From Bradyrhizobium sp. (lineage in GTDB: Bacteria > Pseudomonadota > Alphaproteobacteria > Rhizobiales > Xanthobacteraceae), in the NCBI RefSeq assembly GCF_016219575.1, contig NZ_JACRMG010000042.1:1-41543 (forward strand): a stretch of DNA of 41,543 nucleotides, read 5' to 3'. Position 1 is the stretch's first letter. Each line of letters begins with the position of its first letter. The notes below the pieces were generated by a model. That model worked only from the letters and a program-made list of their open reading frames with translations. It searched no databases and was not told the DNA's origin. Shown in pieces: positions 25,646-33,308 of this stretch. The translations under genes were made by a program, and so were the position numbers.

Positions 25646-26752
25646 TCAGACATGCCCCACCGCCCGACGCTCCCGCGCGTAGCGCACCAGCGCGGTGAAG
25701 CGGTAGATGCCGTGGACGAACTTGCCGTATGGCATGGTGAGGAACAGGGCGAATACCACGCCGAGATGCAGCGCCAGCAGCGGGCCCATCGCCGATGTCG
25801 CGCGCAGCAGCAGCAGCGCCATGCCGGTGAGGCTGGTCAGGAACAGCATGACGATGAAGGCGGTATCCATCCCCATTTGCTTCTGATCGACCAGCACGGG
25901 ATCGCGCTTCCATTTCCCGGCCAATAGCCCGATCGGCCCGATCAACAGCCCGACGCCGCCGAACGTGCCGAGCACGACGGGCGCATCCCACCAAGCATAG
26001 GGCGCCTCGCGCGCCAGCAGATAGTGATAAAGCGTGGCGACGCTGGTGGAAGCAAAGCAGAGCAGAAAACCGTAGAAGGTGAAGTGGTGATAAAGCCTGC
26101 GGCGGTCGGTCGGACGGTCGTCCTCGTTGAAGCAGCCGACGCCGCCGCCGTCGAGATAGCGCAATTCGCCGGCGTCGCGGATCGCCTGCCAGAGCGAGCC
26201 GGCATCTGCCTTCATGCCGACGGGCTCGCCGATGTCGCGCCAGAACGCGCGTACGCCCATGATGAGCGCGACGATGGCATAGAGGAACACGGCGCCGAAC
26301 AGCGCGGCCATCGCGTTGTGCGGCATCAGCTTGTAGAACGCGCCAGGGCCGGTGTGCACGCCGAACAGGATCTGCCTGTCGTGCCAGGCGGCGAAGCCGA
26401 GGATGAAGACGGCGACGCTGAGTGCCGATATCAGGCTGATGACCAGCCCGTTGCGCGCGAATATGCCGGCAAAGGCGCGCGGCCAGGCATAGGCGGCGTA
26501 GGACTCCGCGCGCGCGATCGCCAGCGTCTGCGGCACATTGACGTTGAACTCGTGCGGCGGCGAGAACTGGCAATCGGTGTAGCAGGCGCCGCAGGCGTGG
26601 CAGAGGTTGGCGAAATAATTGAGGTCACCGTCCGAGAACGAGCGCCGCATTTCCATCGCCGGGAACACCGCGCACAGGCCCTCGCAGTAGCGGCAGGAAT
26701 TGCAGACCGTCATCAGACGGTCGGCTTCGTCGAGGATTCTAGTTCCGTGCAT
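25646..26752 (-). CDS. tcuB: TcuB-like tricarballylate oxidation electron-transfer protein
   Basis: 368 residues. Two 4Fe-4S clusters are indicated by CNSCRYCEGLC (about 17-27) and CHACGACYTDC (about 51-61). A membrane domain with six or so helices follows, with His residues that could bind haem (YHHFTFYGFLLCF). In Salmonella, TcuB re-oxidises the FAD of TcuA by passing electrons to the quinone pool (established). The gene follows tcuA on the same strand, but a palindromic repeat occupies the 173 bases between them. Confidence 0.9.
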   Translation of the reverse strand: MHGTRILDEADRLMTVCNSCRYCEGLCAVFPAMEMRRSFSDGDLNYFANLCHACGACYTDCQFSPPHEFNVNVPQTLAIARAESYAAYAWPRAFAGIFARNGLVISLISALSVAVFILGFAAWHDRQILFGVHTGPGAFYKLMPHNAMAALFGAVFLYAIVALIMGVRAFWRDIGEPVGMKADAGSLWQAIRDAGELRYLDGGGVGCFNEDDRPTDRRRLYHHFTFYGFLLCFASTSVATLYHYLLAREAPYAWWDAPVVLGTFGGVGLLIGPIGLLAGKWKRDPVLVDQKQMGMDTAFIVMLFLTSLTGMALLLLRATSAMGPLLALHLGVVFALFLTMPYGKFVHGIYRFTALVRYARERRAVGHV

Positions 26753-26780
26753 GTCGCGCCGCTTCCTGTCTCCCCCGACT

Positions 26781-26909
26781 CCCTCTCCCCGCCCTTCGCG
26801 GGGAGAGGGTTGGGGTGAGGGGCTCGATCCACGAGTTCGACTCGCGGAGAGTCCCCCTCACCCGGATTGCTTCGCAATCCGACCTTTCCCCGCAAGCGGG
26901 GCGAGGTGA
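26781..26909. repeat. Palindromic repeat, 'CCTCTCCCCGC' type, between tcuA and tcuB
   Basis: CCCTCTCCCCGC (26781-26792) pairs with GCGGGGAGAGGG (26798-26809). A second part has GGATTGCTTCGCAATCC and CCCCGCAAGCGGGG. GGGTGAGGGGC and CCCCCTCACCC form an inverted pair joining both halves. The same mosaic occurs at 30378-30520 and 36240-36457. It lies within the tcuA-tcuB transcript and may set the ratio of the two messages. Confidence 0.85.
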
Positions 26910-26925
26910 AGCAGGCCCGCCGCAG

Positions 26926-28326
26926 TCAATTCCGTACATTTCTCGCCGCTTCCCGTCCGGCCACGCGGCCGAACACGCTGCCGATGGTCATGCCGATGCC
27001 GGCTGCATAACCCTTGCCGAGCACATTGCCGGCCATGATCTCGCCGGCCGCGAACATGTTGGCGGATGGCTTGCCGTCCTTCATCAGCATCCGCGCCTCG
27101 CGGTTCACGCGGGTACCGAGATAGGTGAAGGTGATGCCCGGCCGCACCGGATAGGCGTAATAGGGCGCGGTCTCGATCCTGCGCGCCCAGTGCGTCTTCG
27201 GCGGGCTCAAGCCTTCAGTGCGGCAATCGTCGAGGATGGTGTGATCGAAGGTGCCGGGCCGCACTGCGGCGTTGAATTCACTGATGGTCTTTTCCAGCGC
27301 GGCCGGATCGAGCGTGAGCTTCGTCGCGAGTTCGGCGATCGTGGCGCCCTCGATCGGCGGAAACAGCGTCGGCATGAAGCTGTGTCGTACGCTGGCGTCG
27401 AACACGATGTAGGCGATCTGGTCGGGCTGGGCTGCGACCAGCCGGCCCCAGATGGCGTAGCGCTTGGGCCAGATGTCCTCGCCCTCGTCGTAGAAGCGCT
27501 GCGCGTGCTTGTTGACGACAATGCCGAACACCACGGAGTCATGGCGCGTGATGATGCCGCCGTCGAATTTAGGCGCGCGGGCGTCGATCGCGACCGCATG
27601 GCATTGCGTGGGATCGCCGACGTCCTGCACGCCCCTGGCCAGCAGCATTTTCAGGATCGATCCGCGGTTATAGGGCGTGCCGCGGATGAGAAAATTGTCG
27701 GCGGCCTCGCCCCAATATTCCTTCAACCATTCGATGTTGGCCTCGAAGCCGCCGGCGGCGGCAACCAGCGCGGAGGCGCGGATCTCGCTTGCACCGTTGA
27801 CCGCCTGCTTCAGCCGTGCGGAGAGGAACATGCCGTCCTCGATCTGGAGGTCGGTCACCTCGGCATCGTAGAGAATCTCGACGCCGAGCTTTTCCGCGGT
27901 GAGGTACAGCGCATTCAGCATGGCGCGGCCGCCGCCGAGGAAGAAGGAGTTGGTGCGGCCGAGGCTGAGCGTGCCGCCGAGCGACGGCTGCCAGCGCACG
28001 CCCTGCTCGACGATCCAGTCCAGGATGTCCTTGGACTCGGCGATCATGAACCTAGCCAGTTCCTCGTCGGTCTGGCCTCCCGTGATGCGCAGGAGATCGT
28101 CCCAGAATTCCTGCTCGGTATAGGGACCGGTCAAAATCTCCGTCGCCGCGTCATGGGCGCAGCGCATGTTGCGGGTGTGGCGCGTGTTGCCGCCGCGATA
28201 GAATTTCGGCGCGCCTTCCAGCACCAGCACGGAGGCGCCGGCGCGGCGGGCACTGATTGCAGCGCACAAAGCCGCGTTGCCGCCGCCGATGACCAGCACG
28301 TCGAATTTGCGGGAGAGATCGACCAT
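26926..28326 (-). CDS. tcuA: TcuA-like FAD-dependent tricarballylate dehydrogenase
   Basis: 466 residues from the ATG at 28326 (a GTG lies just before it). The N-terminus has the FAD-binding VLVIGGGNAALCAAISARRA, then RGGNTRHTRNMRCAHD, and the C-terminus has the second FAD segment MFAAGEIMAGNVLGKGYAAG, as in TcuA and fumarate-reductase-type flavoproteins. TcuA oxidises tricarballylate to cis-aconitate (established in Salmonella). The real substrate in this organism may be a related tricarboxylate. It follows the LysR gene by 29 bases, so the regulator and enzyme genes form one operon. Confidence 0.88.
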   Translation of the reverse strand: MVDLSRKFDVLVIGGGNAALCAAISARRAGASVLVLEGAPKFYRGGNTRHTRNMRCAHDAATEILTGPYTEQEFWDDLLRITGGQTDEELARFMIAESKDILDWIVEQGVRWQPSLGGTLSLGRTNSFFLGGGRAMLNALYLTAEKLGVEILYDAEVTDLQIEDGMFLSARLKQAVNGASEIRASALVAAAGGFEANIEWLKEYWGEAADNFLIRGTPYNRGSILKMLLARGVQDVGDPTQCHAVAIDARAPKFDGGIITRHDSVVFGIVVNKHAQRFYDEGEDIWPKRYAIWGRLVAAQPDQIAYIVFDASVRHSFMPTLFPPIEGATIAELATKLTLDPAALEKTISEFNAAVRPGTFDHTILDDCRTEGLSPPKTHWARRIETAPYYAYPVRPGITFTYLGTRVNREARMLMKDGKPSANMFAAGEIMAGNVLGKGYAAGIGMTIGSVFGRVAGREAARNVRN

Positions 28327-28355
28327 CACGACGTCTTGCCAAGTTTAGACGGCAA

Positions 28356-29300
28356 TCACAACTGCTGCCGTCGCATGGGCATCGTCGCTTCGGCCAGAGG
28401 TTCTGGCTTTGCTTTCACAATGTCGGATAGCCACTTGCGGAACGCGGAGACCTTTGGCGAGTCGGCTTTCGCTTCCGGCGATACGAGATAGAAGCCGGCA
28501 TCGACCGGCAGTTCGATCTCGAAGGGCACGACCAGGCGGCCCTTGGCGATGTCGTCCTGCACGTAGGACGTGCGGCCCATGGCGACGCCAAGCCCGTCGA
28601 TGGCGGCCTGGATGGTCATGAACACCATGTCGAAGGTGACGCCGGGTGGCTTGGATAGGTCGGTCGGCAAGCCCGCAGCGGTCAGCCACAGCCGCCAGTC
28701 ATCGTCATTGTTGGCGCTGGTGTGCAGCAGCACATGGTCGGCGAGGTCCTGCGGCTTCCTGAGCGGTTTCTTGCCCTTCAGGAGTTCAGGGCTGCACACC
28801 GGAAACATCTTGTCGGCCATCAGCCAGTCCGCGCGCAGGCCCGGCCATTGCCCGCGGCCGTAGCGGATCGCGGCATCGACGCCGTCGCGCCTGAAATCGA
28901 CCAGCGCGGTGGAGGTGGTGATGCGCACATCGATGCCGGGATGTTTTTCCTGGAACGCGGAGATGCGCGGCAGCAGCCACTTGGCGGCCAGCGAGGCCAG
29001 CGTCGAGACGGTCAGCACGTTGCCGTCGTCCTTGCGCAACAGGCGGTCGGTCGCGAGCCGCAGGTCATTGAAGGCGGCGCGGATGCCCGGGAGATATTCC
29101 TTCGCCTCTGATGTCAGCGACAGCGTGCGGTTCTGCCGGATGAACAGGCGGACGCCGAGTTCCTCCTCCAGCCGCCGGATCTGATGGCTGATCGCGGTCT
29201 GCGTCACGTTCAGCTCCGACGCCGCCAGCGTGAAGCTCATGTGCCGCGCTGCCGCCTCGAAGGCCCGCAAGCCGTTCAGCGAGGGGAGCCGTGCTGCCAT
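28356..29300 (-). CDS. LysR-family regulator of the tcuAB operon, GcvA-like
   Basis: 314 residues from the ATG at 29300, chosen because AGGCGG lies five bases upstream; a TTG at 29315 would add five residues. The helix-turn-helix (about 5-65) contains FTLAASELNVTQTAISHQIR, and the effector domain has VSTLASLAAKWLLPRISAF and DAAIRYGRGQWPG, typical of the GcvA subgroup. It is the first gene of the tcuAB operon rather than divergent from it, so it would control its own expression together with the enzymes. A LysR-box-like site lies 20 bases upstream. Confidence 0.92.
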   Translation of the reverse strand: MAARLPSLNGLRAFEAAARHMSFTLAASELNVTQTAISHQIRRLEEELGVRLFIRQNRTLSLTSEAKEYLPGIRAAFNDLRLATDRLLRKDDGNVLTVSTLASLAAKWLLPRISAFQEKHPGIDVRITTSTALVDFRRDGVDAAIRYGRGQWPGLRADWLMADKMFPVCSPELLKGKKPLRKPQDLADHVLLHTSANNDDDWRLWLTAAGLPTDLSKPPGVTFDMVFMTIQAAIDGLGVAMGRTSYVQDDIAKGRLVVPFEIELPVDAGFYLVSPEAKADSPKVSAFRKWLSDIVKAKPEPLAEATMPMRRQQL

Positions 29301-29319
29301 CTGCCGCCTGTCCAATTCA

Positions 29320-29332
29320 TGAGATTATATCA
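29320..29332. promoter_or_regulatory. Candidate LysR box in the LysR/DUF1127 divergent promoter
   Basis: TGAGATTATATCA is T-N11-A with a TGA/TCA dyad that extends one base each side to ATGA-N7-TCAT. It lies in an AT-rich 115-base gap between divergent genes, 19 bases before the LysR start. Confidence 0.4.
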
Positions 29333-29415
29333 TTCGAAGGGGTACAAAGTGTCGTTTGATGCAGTGCCAAATCGCGCAGATATTAGCCTCAACCGATCAG
29401 ATATAGGAGCTCAAA

Positions 29416-29619
29416 ATGAGCGTTTTCACCCACGAATCGATGATAAATCATCATGGACCGAGCCTTTTTTCGCAGCTGGTCGAGACCTTCCGTGTCTGGC
29501 GCGATCGCTACGCGATGCGGCGCGAGCTTGGCACCTGGTCCGAACGGGACCTCCACGACATCGGCGTGTCCATCGCCGACGTCGCCTACGAACTCGACAA
29601 GCCGTTCTGGCGGGCCTGA
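29416..29619 (+). CDS. DUF1127 small protein
   Basis: 67 residues. The C-terminal DUF1127 core is visible as WRDRYAMRRELGTWSERDLH followed by DIGVSIADVAYELDKPFWR. TAGGAGCTCAAAATG supplies a strong ribosome-binding site. Such Arg-rich small proteins are abundant in Rhizobiales; some are tied to RNA turnover and phosphate or stress responses, so this one is likely cytoplasmic and regulatory (family knowledge). An intrinsic terminator follows at 29635. Confidence 0.92.
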   Translation: MSVFTHESMINHHGPSLFSQLVETFRVWRDRYAMRRELGTWSERDLHDIGVSIADVAYELDKPFWRA

Positions 29620-29634
29620 TGGGCCGCCGTTAAC

Positions 29635-29671
29635 GCCGGCGCCGCCTGCAAACAGGGGCGCCGGCTTTCTT
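29635..29671 (+). terminator. Intrinsic terminator after DUF1127
   Basis: GCCGGCGCC (29635-29643) pairs perfectly with GGCGCCGGC (29657-29665), followed by TTTCTT. CCTG/CAGG inside the loop extend the stem. It begins 16 bases after the stop codon and 57 bases before the GNAT gene. Confidence 0.8.
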
Positions 29672-29691
29672 CACGACTTTGGGAGCGTGCC

Positions 29692-30312
29692 ATGACTGCG
29701 TTCCGCCTCGATGATCTCCGCCAGCATTCCGACGTGCTGCGCTCGCGCCGTGGCGAGGCCGTCACCGTGCGCTTCGTCGAGCCGCGCGATGCCGATGGCA
29801 TCCAGAACTATTTCCGCGGGCTCTCCGCGCGCTCGCGCTACAACCGCTTCTTCGGCGCGATCAGCGAGCTGCCGCCCGGCCAGCTCGACCGCTTCATCCA
29901 TGTCGGCGAGGCCGACCAGTTCAGCGTGATCGCGACGATCCTGGTCGACGGCCATGAGACCATCGTCGGTGAGGCCCGCTACGCCTTCGATTTCGAAACG
30001 TCGAGCTTCGAGTTCGGGCTGTCGATCGACGACCGCTGGCAGGGCCATGGCATCGGCGCGGCGCTGCTGAAGAATCTGGAATGTCGCGCGGCGGCCGTCG
30101 GCGCCTCAAGACTGTTCGGCGACACGCTGCGCTCCAACGATGCCATGATCGCGCTGGCGAAGAAGTCCGGCTATGCCTTCTCCAACAGCCCCGGCGACTG
30201 GAAGCTGGTGCGCTTCGGCAAAGAGATCAACCTCGCGCCGCATGACATTCCCTGTGCCAGCTGGAAGCTCGCCGCGCTTTCCCGCATGTCCTCCCCCGCG
30301 ATCGCGGGTTGA
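29692..30312 (+). CDS. GNAT-family N-acetyltransferase
   Basis: 206 residues. The GNAT fold is seen from about 25 to 175: VRFVEPRDADGIQNYFRGLS at the start, LSIDDRWQGHGIGAALLKNL with the acetyl-CoA pyrophosphate loop (QGHGIG), then NDAMIALAKKSGY near the end. The opening resembles the acetyltransferase domains found in protein-lysine acetylation and stress enzymes. The substrate is unknown. A strong terminator lies right after the stop codon. Confidence 0.88.
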   Translation: MTAFRLDDLRQHSDVLRSRRGEAVTVRFVEPRDADGIQNYFRGLSARSRYNRFFGAISELPPGQLDRFIHVGEADQFSVIATILVDGHETIVGEARYAFDFETSSFEFGLSIDDRWQGHGIGAALLKNLECRAAAVGASRLFGDTLRSNDAMIALAKKSGYAFSNSPGDWKLVRFGKEINLAPHDIPCASWKLAALSRMSSPAIAG

Positions 30313-30317
30313 TGACT

Positions 30318-30360
30318 GGGCCCGGCTCCTGCGGCAACAGGACCGGGCCCATCTTCTCTT
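30318..30360 (+). terminator. Strong intrinsic terminator after the GNAT gene
   Basis: GGGCCCGG-c-TCCTG (30318-30331) pairs with CAGGA-CCGGGCCC (30338-30350), a 13-pair stem with a single bulged C and a six-base loop, followed by ATCTTCTCTT. It starts five bases after the stop codon. Confidence 0.85.
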
Positions 30361-30377
30361 GCGCAGATCTTTCTTCA

Positions 30378-30520
30378 ACCTCGCCCCGCTTGCGGGGAGA
30401 GGTCGCCGCGCTCTTGCGCGGCGGGTGAGGGGGAGTCTCCGCGAGTCCAACGGCTGCCTTGATTGCGGACGCAGCCCCTCATCTCATCCCGACCTTCTCC
30501 CCGCAAGCGGGGAGAAGGAG
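30378..30520. repeat. Palindromic repeat, 'CCTCTCCCCGC' type, second copy
   Basis: TCGCCCCGCTTGCGGGGAGA at the left and CTTCTCCCCGCAAGCGGGGA at the right are inverted relatives, with GGGTGAGGGGGAGTCTCCGCGAG between them. That middle part matches the middle of the copy at 26781-26909 in inverted orientation. It fills the gap between the GNAT terminator and the enoyl-CoA hydratase stop. Confidence 0.8.
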
Positions 30521-30524
30521 AAGG

Positions 30525-31355
30525 TCATTTCCCCGCGAACACCGGCTTGCGCTTGTCGATGAAGGCCTGCACCGCCTCGCGGTGGTCGGCGGTCTTCTGG
30601 GACCGGATCATCCGTTCGGCTTCGTGATCCCGGGCGGTGGCGAAATCGAACATCAGCGCCTCGTCCAGATTGTCCTTCATGTAGCGCAGCGCAATGGTCG
30701 GTCCCTGAGCCATGGTCTTGGCGAGGGCAAAGGCTTCTTCCTGCAGCTTCTCGTCCGGCACGACGCGGTTGACGAGGCCGATCGCCTCGCAGCGCGCGGC
30801 CGTCACCCGCTCGGCCGTGAACATCAGTTCGCGTGCGCGCGAAGTGCCGACGAGGCGGGTGAGCAGCCAGGCGATGCCGTAGTCGCCGCTGAGCGCGACA
30901 TTGAGGTAACCGGTCGAGAGAAACGCCGATTGTGCTGCGATGCGGATGTCGCAGGCCATGGCGATGGCCAGGCCAGCGCCGACCGCGGGGCCGGGAAGCG
31001 CCGCAATCGTCGGCTTGCGCACCGAGACCAGCGCGCCGGTCAGCAGGCGCTGCCTCTCCTGCAGATCCGCGACCTTGTCGGCGTCCGGCATTTCCTGCCG
31101 CTTCTGGTCGCGATGGGCGCCCATGCCCTTGACGTTGCCCCCGGAACAGAACGCCTTGCCCGCGCCGGTGATGAGCAGAGCGCCGACTTCCGGGTTCTCG
31201 CCGCAGGTCCTGATCATGGTGCGCAGCGCCGGCGTAAGCTCGTCGGAGAGCGAGTTGCGGGCATCCGGTCGGTTCAGCGTGATGATGGCAACGCGGTCGC
31301 GGATCACGCAGAGCAGCTCATTGGTGCCGGTGTCGATGGTGATTTCGGTGCTCAT
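30525..31355 (-). CDS. Enoyl-CoA hydratase/isomerase (crotonase) family protein
   Basis: 276 residues from the ATG at 31355 with GGGGG upstream. The frame runs 37 residues further but that part is only a translated palindromic repeat. Crotonase marks: ITGAGKAFCSGGNVKGMG (about 63-80, first oxyanion-hole region) and LPGPAVGAGLAIAMACDIRI (about 120-139). At the position of the first catalytic Glu of hydratases the protein has Gly149 (FLSTGYLNVAL), whereas the second Glu is kept (E176 in RARELMFT). This favours an isomerase or other crotonase reaction over simple hydration (inference). It is last in the GST-SDR-crotonase run. Confidence 0.9.
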   Translation of the reverse strand: MSTEITIDTGTNELLCVIRDRVAIITLNRPDARNSLSDELTPALRTMIRTCGENPEVGALLITGAGKAFCSGGNVKGMGAHRDQKRQEMPDADKVADLQERQRLLTGALVSVRKPTIAALPGPAVGAGLAIAMACDIRIAAQSAFLSTGYLNVALSGDYGIAWLLTRLVGTSRARELMFTAERVTAARCEAIGLVNRVVPDEKLQEEAFALAKTMAQGPTIALRYMKDNLDEALMFDFATARDHEAERMIRSQKTADHREAVQAFIDKRKPVFAGK

Positions 31356-31383
31356 GAGTCCCCCGATTTGTTGTTGTTGCTTT

Positions 31384-31471
31384 GTAGGGTGGGCAAAGGC
31401 GCTCTTGCGCCGTGCCCACCTTTGCCGTCCATGCTCGTGAAGGTGGGCACGCTGCGCTTTGCCCACCCTAC
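31384..31471. repeat. Palindromic repeat, 'GTAGGGTGGGCAAAG' type
   Basis: GTAGGGTGGGCAAAG (31384-31398) and CTTTGCCCACCCTAC (31457-31471) form a perfect 15-bp inverted repeat. Inside, GTGCCCACCTT (31412 onward) and AAGGTGGGCAC (31440-31450) form a second perfect pair. The hairpin lies between the SDR and crotonase genes of the same operon, eight bases after the SDR stop. Confidence 0.85.
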
Positions 31472-31478
31472 GGCCTCT

Positions 31479-32180
31479 TCAGAACTTCTCCACCCACGGC
31501 CGCAGCTCGAGTTCCCAGGTCCAGGCGCTGCGCGGCTGTTGGAGCACGTTCCAGTAGCTCTCCGCAATGGCATCGGGATCGAGGAAGGAGTCTGGCCGGT
31601 CGGCGGGTTCCGCGCGCACCGCGCTGCGGATGCCGCCGTCGATGACGAAATGCCCGATATGGATGCCCTGCGGCGACAGTTCGCGCGCCATGCTTTGCGC
31701 CAGCCCCCGCAGCGCGAACTTGCCCATCGCAAACGGCGCGGATTGCGGATAGCCCTTCACGCTGGCGGAAGCGCCGGTGAACAGGATCGCGCCGTGCTTG
31801 TTGGGCAGCATGCGCCTGGCCGCCTGCTGCGCCACCAGGAAGCCGCCGAAGGCGCTGACAGCGATGGCGTTCGCCACTTCCGCCGGCACCAGATCGACAA
31901 AGGCGCCGCGCGACCGCCCGCTGGCATTGTAGACGACGATATCCGGCGTCGCGATCTCGCGCTCGACCAGGCCGAACAGGCGTTCGACCTCGTCGGCGTT
32001 GGTGGCATCGCAGGCAAAGGCCTTTGCGCCGGTCTTGCCGCAGAGCTCGCCGAGTTTCTCGATCTTGCGCGCGGCAAGCGCGACCTTGATGCCCTCGCGC
32101 GCGAACAGCCGTGCCAGCGAGGCGCTGAGACCTTCGCCGGCGCCGACGATCAGCGCAGTGTTGTATTTTTGTCTTGCCAT
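31479..32180 (-). CDS. SDR-family oxidoreductase lacking the catalytic tyrosine
   Basis: 233 residues, a Rossmann-fold short-chain dehydrogenase. The cofactor loop reads IVGAGEGLSASLARLFAREG (11-30), and LAARKIEKL follows. The active site normally reads Ser...Tyr-x-x-x-Lys. Here FTGASAS is followed by SAPFAMGKFALRGLAQSMAR with Phe150 in the Tyr position and Lys154 kept. The NNAG motif reads YNASG. It is therefore from a divergent SDR clade and may not be a standard dehydrogenase. It follows the GST gene by 30 bases. Confidence 0.9.
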   Translation of the reverse strand: MARQKYNTALIVGAGEGLSASLARLFAREGIKVALAARKIEKLGELCGKTGAKAFACDATNADEVERLFGLVEREIATPDIVVYNASGRSRGAFVDLVPAEVANAIAVSAFGGFLVAQQAARRMLPNKHGAILFTGASASVKGYPQSAPFAMGKFALRGLAQSMARELSPQGIHIGHFVIDGGIRSAVRAEPADRPDSFLDPDAIAESYWNVLQQPRSAWTWELELRPWVEKF

Positions 32181-32210
32181 GCGCGCGCTCCTGTTGGCCG
32201 GGATTCGTAT

Positions 32211-33209
32211 CTAGGGGCGCATCCCCGCGAGACAACCGGCTGCCGCCAGGATCATATCGAGATCCTTTCTCCCGGGCATATCCGCATATTTTGCTCGCAG
32301 CATGGCCAGCGAGCGGGCGTGATATTTTTGCGGCTTCTGCGTCCAGATGTCATTGCCAAGCCGGACTGAAAATTCCTCCACGCCCTCGGCGAGCGCCTTT
32401 TCGTTCGCCAGCGTCCAGGGCCAGAACAGCCGCCCGACCTGTTTTGTCAGGATCGGCATCAGCGTCGGCGCCAGCGACGCCCAATTCTCGAACGGGCCTT
32501 CGGCTCTCGGCCACAGCATGCGGTGAATCCAGGCCAGCACATGCGGCGTGTTGCCCTCGATCAGCGCACCGGCGGTCGGATCGGTCCACAGCTCGTAGAG
32601 CTGGCCCCACAAGCCGAAATCGCCATAGGCCGGCCGTCCGCCGAACAAATAGGGCCGGGTGGCGAGATGCGCGTCGAGCAGATCGAGCATCTCCTGAAAT
32701 CCGCTCTCGATCTGCGGCGCGGTCAATTCGTTGGAGCCGACGAACCAGACCCGGCTGGTCATGCGCGAGCGCACCTGTTCGGCGAACAGCCCGTGCTGTT
32801 CTTCGTCGGCCCTCGGTGCGCGCATCCGCGCGATGCGGCCGGCGGAAGCGCGCTGGTCGACGTCGCGCGCCCAGCGGTAGTGAAACATCCACTTGTTGCC
32901 CCACTCGTCGCCGAATTCCTCCATCAGCATGGACATGAAGCGCGCCACGGGATCGTCGGGATGGATCGACGGCTCCGGAAACAGCTTCTCCATCCGGTCG
33001 ATGATCGGAGTGGAATCCTGGATGCCAGTACCTTCAGGCGTCACCACCAGCGGGATGACCGGTATCTTGGCGTGCTTCTCATATTCGGCCTGGCTCGCCG
33101 CATTGCGCAAAACCCATTGGTGCGGAATGGCTTTGTATCGAAAATAGGAACGGACCTTGACCGAGTAGGGCGACATCTCGGCGCCGATGATGCGATATCC
33201 CTCAGCCAC
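32211..33209 (-). CDS. Glutathione S-transferase family protein
   Basis: 332 residues from a GTG at 33209. GGAGGAG (33216-33222) is six bases upstream and fixes this start; a TTG at 33224 would overlap that site. The N-terminal thioredoxin-like domain has GAEMSPYSVKVRSYFRYKAI and IPVIPLV followed by DSTPIIDRMEKLFPEP, the glutathione-binding Pro and Asp-Ser elements. The helical C-terminal domain is longer than in most GSTs and has PYLFGGRPAYGDFGLWGQL. It probably conjugates or isomerises a substrate of the neighbouring acyl-CoA pathway (inference). Confidence 0.88.
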   Translation of the reverse strand: MAEGYRIIGAEMSPYSVKVRSYFRYKAIPHQWVLRNAASQAEYEKHAKIPVIPLVVTPEGTGIQDSTPIIDRMEKLFPEPSIHPDDPVARFMSMLMEEFGDEWGNKWMFHYRWARDVDQRASAGRIARMRAPRADEEQHGLFAEQVRSRMTSRVWFVGSNELTAPQIESGFQEMLDLLDAHLATRPYLFGGRPAYGDFGLWGQLYELWTDPTAGALIEGNTPHVLAWIHRMLWPRAEGPFENWASLAPTLMPILTKQVGRLFWPWTLANEKALAEGVEEFSVRLGNDIWTQKPQKYHARSLAMLRAKYADMPGRKDLDMILAAAGCLAGMRP

Positions 33210-33215
33210 GGGGTG

Positions 33216-33222
33216 CTCCTCC
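33216..33222 (-). promoter_or_regulatory. Strong ribosome-binding site for a GTG start
   Basis: The minus strand reads GGAGGAGCACCCCGTG; the core is complementary to the 16S rRNA 3' end and six bases from the GTG at 33209. Confidence 0.8.
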
Positions 33223-33252
33223 AATTATGCTTGTTGACCGCGCTTGGGCGTG

Positions 33253-33285
33253 CGGTATCGGTAATGGTCTATAACATCGATACCG
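33253..33285. promoter_or_regulatory. Inverted repeat in the GST / acyl-CoA dehydrogenase divergent promoter
   Basis: CGGTATCG (33253-33260) and CGATACCG (33278-33285) form a perfect 8-bp dyad with a 17-base spacer. The spacer contains TATAAC (33270-33275), which resembles a -10 box for the rightward operon. The site lies in the 99 bases between divergent starts at 33209 and 33309, so a bound regulator could control both operons. No regulator gene adjoins it. Confidence 0.5.
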
Positions 33286-33308
33286 GGCGGAAACGACAAG
33301 AGCCAAAT

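Noticed and set aside
26815..28491. 558-codon plus-strand frame opposite tcuA
   Set aside because: Starts inside a palindromic repeat and reads as a shadow of the FAD protein; tcuA has both FAD motifs.
31356..31466. N-terminal extension of the crotonase by 37 residues
   Set aside because: The extra residues are a translation of the GTAGGGTGGGC repeat, a common misannotation; the ATG at 31355 has GGGGG upstream and fits family length.
30459..32369. 636-codon plus-strand frame opposite the crotonase and SDR genes
   Set aside because: Runs through two palindromic repeats and two genes with no domain of its own.
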